6,654 bases of DNA from assembly GCA_028287455.1 (NCBI GenBank), contig JAQBPP010000054.1, positions 1 through 6,654 of the forward strand, given 5' to 3'. A program made the position numbers and the translations under genes. The notes beneath the pieces are model-generated. The model searched no databases, had not been told where the DNA came from, and saw only the letters and a list, made by a program, of their open reading frames with translations. Positions 1-5,551 of the stretch are shown here, in pieces (position 1 is the first letter of the stretch; the number at the start of each line of letters is the position of its first letter). The DNA comes from Bacilli bacterium (GTDB lineage Bacteria; Bacillota; Bacilli; Tumebacillales; JAQBPP01).

Positions 1-1
1 T

Positions 2-1636
2 AAGATTGCAATGCAAATTGGTGGAAAATTAGTAAAATTTACTTTCGAGGGAATCATTGAAAAGTTTAGCGGCAAGTACATCAAGCGTGATGTGAAAACG
101 ATGTCCGAGCGTACTCAGAAAATGGTGGAGCCCTACATAACGGAAGGTCCCTGCAAGCTATGCCGCGGCGCCCGTCTCAACCACGCGGCGCTCAGCTGCA
201 AAATCAACGGGTTGAATATTGCCGAATTGTCCTCGATGGAGATCGACCAATTGATCGATGTTATCAAGGCAATGAAAGATTCTGAAGCGGCCCCTATGGT
301 GAAAACAATAACAGCGAGGCTGCAGCACCTCATTGATATTGGCCTGGAATACCTCTCCCTCGACCGCGAAACGGACACATTGTCCGGCGGCGAATCGCAG
401 CGTGTGAAAATGGTTAAACACCTTAGCGGCAGTCTGGTGGATGTGACCTACGTTTTTGATGAACCAAGCGTCGGGCTGCATCCCCGCGATGTGCACCGAC
501 TCAATGAATTGCTGCAAAAATTGCGCGATAAGGGGAATACCGTCATTGTGGTCGAACATGACCCGGATGTGATTAAAGTGGCAGATTATATTGTCGATGT
601 CGGCCCGCAAGCCGGCAGTCGCGGCGGCACCATTGTTTACGAAGGCAGTTATCGAGGCCTGCTCGAGGCCGATACGCTTACGGGCAACCATCTGAAACAG
701 TCTATGCCGCTTAAAGACAGTTATCGTTCAGCATCTGGCAAACTATCCATCGTGGGCGCCAATATGCACAACTTGCAAAATGTCAGCGTCGATATACCTG
801 CAGGTGTGCTAACTGTAGTGACAGGCGTTGCCGGCTCCGGCAAAAGCACGTTGATCAATGAGGTTTTTTTGCGTCAACACCCGGAAGCTATTACAATCGA
901 CCAAAAGGCTGTCGGTGTCTCGACCCGTTCTAATCCGGCAACCTATACCGGCATCATGGACGACGTGCGCAAGGCGTTTGCCTCCGTGAATAAAGTCAGC
1001 CCGGGTTTGTTCAGCTTTAACTCCAAAGGCGCCTGCGAAAACTGCCAAGGTCTTGGCGTAGTTTACACCGACCTGGCATTCCTGGACAGCGTAAAAATCC
1101 CCTGCGAGATTTGTGGGGGTAAGCGATTTAAAGAAGAAGTGCTGGCTTACAAACTAGGTGGCAATTCGATCGCCGAAGTGCTGGAGATGACCGTCGAAAA
1201 GGCCCTCGCCTACTTTGATAGTAAAGAGATCGTTCGAAAGCTGCAGGCCATGAGCGACGTCGGACTGGGTTATTTGACTCTCGGCCAGCCGCTCAGCACG
1301 CTTTCGGGCGGTGAATGTCAACGTATCAAGCTGGCAAGCGAATTGCATAAAATGGGTAGTATTTACGTCATGGACGAACCGACGACCGGCTTGCACATGT
1401 CTGATATCGGCCATCTGCTAGCGATCATCAACCGTCTGGTAGATGACGGGAATACTGTCGTTGTGATCGAACATAACCTGGATATTATCCGGAATGCCGA
1501 TTGGATTATTGATCTGGGGCCAGATGGCGGCAACAAGGGTGGAAAAGTCATCTTTGAAGGCACACCCAGGCAGATTATTGATGCAGAACTTTCAATTACG
1601 GGTAAGTATTTGAACAGCAGAATACTAAGTGAATGA
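2..1636 (+). CDS. uvrA: UvrA-family excinuclease ATPase, 5' end outside window
   Basis: This is the C-terminal part of a UvrA-type tandem ABC ATPase, the family that recognises DNA lesions in nucleotide excision repair and also includes shorter UvrA2/DrrC-type proteins tied to resistance to DNA-binding drugs. The frame is open to the left edge (Lys-Ile-Ala precede the first Met at 11), so the N-terminal Walker A and any UvrB-binding domain are not visible. Counting from that Met: CxxC of signature domain I at 48-51 (CKLC, then RGARL), LSGGE at 124-128, Walker B and VFDEPSVGLH at 148-157, VEHD switch His 183. The second half has Walker A GVAGSGKST at 272-280, a C-x2-C-x19-C-x2-C zinc module at 342-368, LSGGE at 431-435, Walker B VMDEPTTGLH at 453-462, and IEHN His 488. 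Both halves look catalytically intact. The segment between Walker A and the IDQ motif is shorter than in E. coli UvrA, which favours a short paralogue over the housekeeping uvrA. That sub-class call is inference; the family call is secure. Confidence 0.93.
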   Translation, partial: KIAMQIGGKLVKFTFEGIIEKFSGKYIKRDVKTMSERTQKMVEPYITEGPCKLCRGARLNHAALSCKINGLNIAELSSMEIDQLIDVIKAMKDSEAAPMVKTITARLQHLIDIGLEYLSLDRETDTLSGGESQRVKMVKHLSGSLVDVTYVFDEPSVGLHPRDVHRLNELLQKLRDKGNTVIVVEHDPDVIKVADYIVDVGPQAGSRGGTIVYEGSYRGLLEADTLTGNHLKQSMPLKDSYRSASGKLSIVGANMHNLQNVSVDIPAGVLTVVTGVAGSGKSTLINEVFLRQHPEAITIDQKAVGVSTRSNPATYTGIMDDVRKAFASVNKVSPGLFSFNSKGACENCQGLGVVYTDLAFLDSVKIPCEICGGKRFKEEVLAYKLGGNSIAEVLEMTVEKALAYFDSKEIVRKLQAMSDVGLGYLTLGQPLSTLSGGECQRIKLASELHKMGSIYVMDEPTTGLHMSDIGHLLAIINRLVDDGNTVVVIEHNLDIIRNADWIIDLGPDGGNKGGKVIFEGTPRQIIDAELSITGKYLNSRILSE

Positions 1637-1723
1637 GGAGGCGAAACTCAACACCGACGCGAATTGGATGTAGGAGAAGGGCTGTACGACGGCAGTTAAA
1701 GGAAAGAAAACTAATCTGAATGT

Positions 1724-1730
1724 AAAGGAG
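1724..1730 (+). promoter_or_regulatory. Ribosome binding site of the beta-propeller gene
   Basis: AAAGGAG lies 9 nt before the ATG at 1740, a near-consensus Shine-Dalgarno at normal spacing. It fixes the start of the downstream gene. No convincing -35/-10 pair was found in the 103 nt after the UvrA stop, so read-through from the UvrA gene is possible. Confidence 0.8.
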
Positions 1731-1739
1731 TGAAGCGGA

Positions 1740-3125
1740 ATGGGACAGAATTCAATCGAATTAAAACCTTTCATGCAAATGGAAGTTGGGCAAAATGTTG
1801 AATACTTTCGCACCGTGCCTATCCAATTGGGAAAAGATTCCCCGAAAACATTCTTAACATTTTATAGCGCGGATTTTGATATTGATTCCGGATATAGAAT
1901 GTTTAGCTTTCCGACTGACACATTAAAAATGATGGTTTATACAGATCAAGGTGAAATACTATGGCGCCGTGACTTGGGACCAGGAGTTGTACCGGGAACT
2001 TGTTTCACGAACTTTTTTGCATTTGATTTAGATAATGATGGCGTGGAAGAAATATGGTTTGTAAATAATCCAGATACCATCCATCCTTTTAATTTATATG
2101 AATATGTACTGGAACGTGTAAATCCACTGACTGGCGAAACGACAGGTCAATGGCCATGGCCGCACGATAATCCGCATCAGAGTTCTCATCGTCAATTTCG
2201 TCAGCATATTTTTGCTGGATATGCAAAAGGGGAACCTGTCCTAATCACCGCGCAAGGGACATATGGTCCTACCTATATTCAGGCGTGGTGGCCAGATATG
2301 ACCTTGCGTTGGACACTAGCCGTAAATCCTGGCGTTGATGGTCCTGCAGGAAGCCATGTGTTTCCAGTAGTCGATATCAATGATGATGGCATTGATGAGT
2401 TTATGTGGGGCGAAAGGTGCATTGAAGTAGATTCCGGCAAAGAAATTTTCCGGTGTGATGGTGACACCTGTTGGCTGGGACATTCAGACATGATTCAACC
2501 TATTTTGAATCCAGATAATGGCCGTTGGTATGTCTATATCAATCGAGAACAATTGGAAGATCAAGGCCCTCGCATTTTACTCTATGACAATCAGGGAAAT
2601 CGAGTATGGGGGCAGGTAAATGAAGGTCATATTCATAAAGGTTGGGTAGGCCGAATTGGTCCTAACGGTGAAATGATTGCAACGGCTGGAATAATTAGTG
2701 GACAAGAACGGGACTTGAAGGGGCGTTATTATAGTGGTATTCAGGAATACACTTTTGAAGCTTGGACAGGAAAACCAGTCCAATTACCATACAGTACATT
2801 TGATACAGCGCCAATTGACTTGAATGGCGACGGTTTTCATGAAATTGTTTATGGAGTATCTTCTGGAAATGCCCGAGTTATCGATCGATTTGGCAATCTC
2901 ATTAAAGAAATAGGTGGCCGTATTGTTATGGCATCAAAAATCATTAATCATCCAGGTGAACAACTGTTGATTTATCACAAGGATGGTAAAGTGCAAATCT
3001 GGGCAGATGTAAATGCTTCTGAAGATACACCTGAAGCATTAAAACGTTATTCCAATCCATTCTATAAATTTAATCAGAAGTATCCTACTAAAGATTATGT
3101 CATGTGTATGCTTGGTGGAGTCTAG
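1740..3125 (+). CDS. FG-GAP/VCBS beta-propeller protein, polysaccharide-lyase-like
   Basis: This 461-residue protein has three Asp-rich Ca2+ loops of the FG-GAP/VCBS type: DLDNDGVEE at 96-104, DINDDGIDE at 212-220 and DLNGDGFHE at 360-368. They are separated by Trp- and Tyr-rich beta strands, as in a multi-bladed beta-propeller. Such loops are typical of rhamnogalacturonan lyases (PL11, e.g. B. subtilis YesW/YesX) and other propeller lyases (PL24, PL25, PL42). His-containing motifs that could line an active site are NPHQSSHRQFRQH near 144-156, GHSD at 247-250 and GHIHKGW at 296-302. The N-terminus is polar, with no hydrophobic signal segment, so a cytosolic enzyme acting on imported oligosaccharide is the simplest inference, as for YesX. 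At 461 residues it is shorter than typical PL11 enzymes (about 600). The start is set by AAAGGAG 9 nt upstream. GC is near 40% in sampled lines, lower than the UvrA gene before it. The fold is fairly sure; the lyase activity and substrate are not. Confidence 0.72.
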   Translation: MGQNSIELKPFMQMEVGQNVEYFRTVPIQLGKDSPKTFLTFYSADFDIDSGYRMFSFPTDTLKMMVYTDQGEILWRRDLGPGVVPGTCFTNFFAFDLDNDGVEEIWFVNNPDTIHPFNLYEYVLERVNPLTGETTGQWPWPHDNPHQSSHRQFRQHIFAGYAKGEPVLITAQGTYGPTYIQAWWPDMTLRWTLAVNPGVDGPAGSHVFPVVDINDDGIDEFMWGERCIEVDSGKEIFRCDGDTCWLGHSDMIQPILNPDNGRWYVYINREQLEDQGPRILLYDNQGNRVWGQVNEGHIHKGWVGRIGPNGEMIATAGIISGQERDLKGRYYSGIQEYTFEAWTGKPVQLPYSTFDTAPIDLNGDGFHEIVYGVSSGNARVIDRFGNLIKEIGGRIVMASKIINHPGEQLLIYHKDGKVQIWADVNASEDTPEALKRYSNPFYKFNQKYPTKDYVMCMLGGV

Positions 3126-3176
3126 AGATTATAAAATTGCTTAGTATAAAGCTGAAGAAAAAGAGGGGAAGAAGAA

Positions 3177-3265
3177 ATGGGAAGTTTTGTTGGAGGAAAA
3201 CTGCAAATGTAAATCGTATTACTGCGGAGTGCCTTGCCAGTTACGGCGTCAATTGGTGTACTTGA
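3177..3265 (+). pseudogene. Possible remnant of a broken gene
   Basis: AGAGGGG stands about 9 nt before an ATG at 3177, the layout of a real gene start 51 nt after the preceding stop, suggesting a former operon partner. The ORF MGSFVGGKLQM ends at 3210-3212. In another frame, from position 3200 to the TGA at 3263-3265, the sequence reads on through RITAECLASYGVNW. That is loosely reminiscent of the first helix of thiamine-pyrophosphate enzymes (T-A-x-x-L-x-x-x-G-V), but no glycine-rich continuation follows. A single frameshift near 3198-3200 would join the two pieces. The TPP-enzyme link is speculation; a small peptide gene or chance are both possible. Confidence 0.2.
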
Positions 3266-3387
3266 AAAGGTCGGAATGAATTAACAGTCGCCAACGAACG
3301 ATATTCTCAATAGGGAGTTCACCAAGCAGGAATGATATAAGGGCGGCTTTGGGCTACCCTTAGTTGTCATAAAGCGCGTTATGAGAC

Positions 3388-3435
3388 GAAAAAACAATAG
3401 AGGGACATCCACAAGGACATCGTTTGATATCCTCT
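3388..3435 (-). terminator. Probable Rho-independent terminator of the dehalogenase gene
   Basis: On the minus strand, AGAGGATATC (3435-3426) can pair with GATGTCCCTCT (3409-3399). This gives a 10-pair stem with one T·G wobble and one bulged C, and a 16-nt loop. It is followed by ATTGTTTTTTCG, which supplies the U-tract. It begins 53 nt past the dehalogenase stop codon, so it would end the leftward transcript. The stem is only moderately stable and the loop is long. Confidence 0.5.
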
Positions 3436-3488
3436 GTTCTTCGCGTATACTCATCTGTTAGTTAGTACATGCTTAAGGATCACCACAT

Positions 3489-4148
3489 TCAATTGATTAT
3501 TTGGATAAGTTCCGTCAAATTTGAAACAATGAAATCTGGACGTTCGCCGAGTTCCTCCATGGGTTTTTCGACCCGATTCACCCAAGCCACATTGAACCCG
3601 AAAGACTTTGACCCAGCGATATCCCAGCCATTTGACGACACGAACAGGATGTCTTCTTTAGGTACATTTGCCGCTGTGAGGGCAAATTCGTATGCCCTAG
3701 GATCTGGTTTGTAGACCTGTACCCTATCCACGCTGAGGATTTGGTCAAAATATAACTCGAGTTTTGCGTTTCTGACCATTGTTTGAAGCATCTTCTCTGT
3801 TCCGTCTGAGAGGATCATCCGCCGAAGGGATGTCAATAATTTGAGAGTAGACTCGACTTCTGGATACGATGGCAGTGTTAAATACGAGTCTAGTAATGTA
3901 TCAATGATTGCATTGGTATAATTTTTCCCAAGTTGATTCAGTGTAAACCGAAGCGCATCACGATTTACCTGTTCAAAGTCTATGTAACGGCCCATCAGTG
4001 AGCGCAGCCAAGTGTATTCAAGCTGCTTTTGACGCCACACTCTGCTGATGATTTTTCCATTACCAGGGTAGAGCTTCTCACAGACCCTAGAAACCGAATT
4101 TACATCAAATAGCGTCCCGTACGCATCAAACACAACGGTATTTATCAA
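3489..4148 (-). CDS. Type II (L-2-)haloacid dehalogenase, HAD superfamily
   Basis: Proteins of this family hydrolyse L-2-haloacids to D-2-hydroxyacids through an Asp ester intermediate; some close relatives are phosphatases. The 219-residue product is the usual length (about 220-230). Compared with L-DEX YL from memory, the residues fall in register: nucleophile Asp8 in VVFDAYGTLFD, Thr12, Arg39 in WRQKQLEYTWLR, Ser114 in ILSDGT, Lys147 in VYKPDP, Tyr153, and Ser171, Asn173 and Asp176 in FVSSNGWD. The match to WRQKQLEY and LMGRY is characteristic of dehalogenases rather than generic HAD phosphatases. One deviation is Asp115, where L-DEX YL has the halide-contacting Asn119. The start is TTG (4148-4146): no ATG or GTG is available after the in-frame TGA 30 nt upstream, and AAAGGA lies 10 nt before it. 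It follows the MFS genes after a 135-nt gap and is probably co-transcribed with them. It is cytosolic. Family call secure, substrate unknown. Confidence 0.88.
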   Translation of the reverse strand: MINTVVFDAYGTLFDVNSVSRVCEKLYPGNGKIISRVWRQKQLEYTWLRSLMGRYIDFEQVNRDALRFTLNQLGKNYTNAIIDTLLDSYLTLPSYPEVESTLKLLTSLRRMILSDGTEKMLQTMVRNAKLELYFDQILSVDRVQVYKPDPRAYEFALTAANVPKEDILFVSSNGWDIAGSKSFGFNVAWVNRVEKPMEELGERPDFIVSNLTELIQIIN

Positions 4149-4155
4149 TCGGACT

Positions 4156-4179
4156 TCATCCTTTTGAAATAACCTTCAT
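4156..4179 (-). other. Seven-codon upstream ORF (MKVISKG) before the dehalogenase
   Basis: On the minus strand an ATG at 4179 has an AGGGGG Shine-Dalgarno (4191-4186) 6 nt upstream, better than that of the TTG start. It reads MKVISKG and stops at 4158-4156, 7 nt before the TTG of the dehalogenase. It may be a leader peptide coupling translation. Alternatively it is the original start of the dehalogenase gene, separated from it by a one-base insertion in the AAAAGG run, since removing one base would read MKVISK-DEVRLINTVV. Confidence 0.3.
4159..4164 (-). promoter_or_regulatory. Ribosome binding site deciding the TTG start of the dehalogenase
   Basis: On the minus strand AAAGGA lies 10 nt before the TTG at 4148. 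With no ATG or GTG between it and the in-frame stop upstream, it supports the unusual TTG start. The site lies inside the end of a 7-codon upstream ORF. Confidence 0.6.
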
Positions 4180-4237
4180 TTCACACCCCCTGCGACATTA
4201 ATTCGAACCATATGTGTGGACCAGACCAGTGCCGCTA

Positions 4238-4247
4238 CTTCGCGAAG
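4238..4247. repeat. Perfect 10-bp palindrome in the MFS-HAD gap
   Basis: CTTCGCGAAG is self-complementary. It lies in the 135-nt gap between the MFS stop and the dehalogenase start. Next to it are a tandem GACCAGACCA (4219-4228) and GGTC (4247-4250), which can pair with GACC. It could be a small operator or an RNA hairpin; nothing in the sequence proves either. Confidence 0.3.
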
Positions 4248-4283
4248 GTCATTTTGTCCTGACTGCCAGCCACAAACCAAAAC

Positions 4284-5498
4284 TCAAACTTCTTCCGATT
4301 CACTGACATCACTCCTGTTTTGAGATAGAATCAATCGTTCCTTAATCCGGTGATAACCCCAAACGATGAAACCCAAAAAGATCATCAGCATGCCCATCGC
4401 GCAGACCCCGTTCCACTCTTTCAGGTGCCATGCCCAGCTGCCTAAGGCTGATCCCAGCGACCCTCCCAAAAAGGAAGTGACCATATATACAGTGTTTAAA
4501 CGGCTTCTCGCTTCAGGAATCAAACTGTAGATCCGGGTTTGATTTAAAATCTGACCGCCCTGCACCCCCATATCAAGCAGGATGACGCCTGCGATCAATC
4601 CCCAGATCTGCGTACCGAAAAGCCAAAAACACATATAGGATGCGATCGTAATGCCAATGGCAAATCCGACAAGCTTTTTTGGTCCAAACCGATCGGCGAG
4701 CCTTCCTGCTATCGGGGCTGCAGAAGCTCCTACGACGCCGACTAGCCCAAACAAGCCAGCTACACTGCTTCCGTAATGATAGGGAGGCCGTTCGATAAAG
4801 AAGGTGAGCGATGTCCAAAACACGCTAAAACCGCCAAACTGCATAGCCCCGATCAAAGCAGCTTCCCTTAAAGTCCGCTCCTGTAAAATCAGCTGTCCAA
4901 TCGATTTTATTAACTGACCGTACGACAAAACGGAATCAGGATAGCTCTTTGGCAGAACCATTCTTAAAAGGATTCCAAGCCCAACCATAAAACTAGCAGC
5001 TATCCAGTACATGCTCCGCCAACCGAAGCTTTGTCCAACAAATCCCGAAACAGTCCTGGCCAGCAGAATGCCGATCAAGAGACCGCTCATGACTGTGCCG
5101 ATGACTTTTCCGCGTTCACGCGGTTCCGCAAGCCCAGCAGCAAGCGGAACAATGATTTGCGGAACAACAGTTGTGATACCGACAGCAAAGCTCGCGAGAT
5201 CCATCCATAAAAGATTTCTTGCTGTCGCCACGCCAATCAGACACAGCGAAACAACAATAAGCAAGATGGAGATCAAATTTCGCCGTTCCTTCATATCCCC
5301 CAATGGGACAAAGCAAAACATCCCAATCGCATAGCCGATTTGTGTACACATGGAGACCAGCCCGACCCGCTCTACTGTGGTATGAAAGGAGCGGCCAATA
5401 TCGGCTAGTAAAGGCTGGTTGTAATAAATGTTCGCGACCGCTAATCCGCATGCAACCGCCATAACCCAAATCAAGCTTTTCGATAACTTGTCTGGCAT
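4284..5498 (-). CDS. MFS transporter, AraJ/NepI-like efflux type
   Basis: This 404-residue integral membrane protein has about 12 hydrophobic segments (roughly 10-33, 47-66, 76-94, 98-118, 133-153, 160-181, then 213-235, 243-262, 272-290, 297-317, 333-355 and 364-382), the full MFS fold. Recognisable motifs are ANIYYNQPLL at 22-31 in TM1, a motif-A variant PLGDMKERR at 65-73, the repeated motif A GRLADRFGPKK at 265-275, and GVQGGQILNQTRIYSLIPEA at 311-330. This pattern belongs to the drug:H+ antiporter-like AraJ/NepI group, whose members export sugars, nucleosides or drugs by proton exchange. The substrate cannot be told from sequence. The Ser/Glu-rich C-terminal tail (SDVSESEEV) is cytoplasmic. 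The start is the ATG at 5498 with AGGGGG 11 nt upstream, a slightly long spacing. It lies 53 nt after another MFS gene with no terminator between them, so an operon is likely. Confidence 0.88.
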   Translation of the reverse strand: MPDKLSKSLIWVMAVACGLAVANIYYNQPLLADIGRSFHTTVERVGLVSMCTQIGYAIGMFCFVPLGDMKERRNLISILLIVVSLCLIGVATARNLLWMDLASFAVGITTVVPQIIVPLAAGLAEPRERGKVIGTVMSGLLIGILLARTVSGFVGQSFGWRSMYWIAASFMVGLGILLRMVLPKSYPDSVLSYGQLIKSIGQLILQERTLREAALIGAMQFGGFSVFWTSLTFFIERPPYHYGSSVAGLFGLVGVVGASAAPIAGRLADRFGPKKLVGFAIGITIASYMCFWLFGTQIWGLIAGVILLDMGVQGGQILNQTRIYSLIPEARSRLNTVYMVTSFLGGSLGSALGSWAWHLKEWNGVCAMGMLMIFLGFIVWGYHRIKERLILSQNRSDVSESEEV

Positions 5499-5509
5499 TT
5501 CTAAAAAAG

Positions 5510-5515
5510 CCCCCT
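5510..5515 (-). promoter_or_regulatory. Ribosome binding site of the second MFS gene
   Basis: On the minus strand AGGGGG lies 11 nt before the ATG at 5498, separated by CTTTTTTAGAA. The spacing is a few bases longer than usual. The T-run after the G-run is not preceded by a stem, so it was not read as a terminator. Confidence 0.55.
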
Positions 5516-5551
5516 ACATTCACAAACTTTGACCACCAAATCAGTTGGCGT

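Larger units (their letters stand above)
3126..3488. other. Gene-poor convergent intergenic region (363 nt)
   Basis: This stretch lies between two convergent genes and has no ORF of believable length on either strand. It contains a good ribosome site with an 11-codon ORF (3177-3212), a weak 6-bp inverted repeat TAAGGG/CCCTTA at 3338-3343 and 3357-3362 without a T-run, a short direct repeat GGACATC at 3403-3409 and 3414-3420, and a terminator-like hairpin reading leftward at 3388-3435. No strong rightward terminator for the beta-propeller gene was found. Confidence 0.7.

Noticed and set aside
158..691. 177-codon antisense ORF opposite the UvrA gene
   Set aside because: It mirrors codons of a strongly supported UvrA gene and shows no independent protein features.
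1633..1719. 28-codon Arg-rich ORF (MRRRNSTPTRIG...) overlapping the UvrA stop by ATGA
   Set aside because: It has no ribosome site of its own beyond the coupling overlap, and its Arg content comes from purine-rich intergenic sequence. It has no recognisable family, so I regard it as chance.
3338..3362. TAAGGG/CCCTTA inverted repeat considered as terminator of the beta-propeller gene
   Set aside because: The stem is only 6 bp with a 13-nt loop and no T-run follows on the plus strand.
3403..3420. Direct repeat of GGACATC considered as a CRISPR-like or operator repeat
   Set aside because: There are only two 7-base copies separated by 4 bases, and the region is better explained as arms and loop of the leftward terminator hairpin.
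3469..3714. 81-codon plus-strand ORF opposite the dehalogenase
   Set aside because: It is antisense to the conserved C-terminal motifs of the dehalogenase and has no ribosome site of note.
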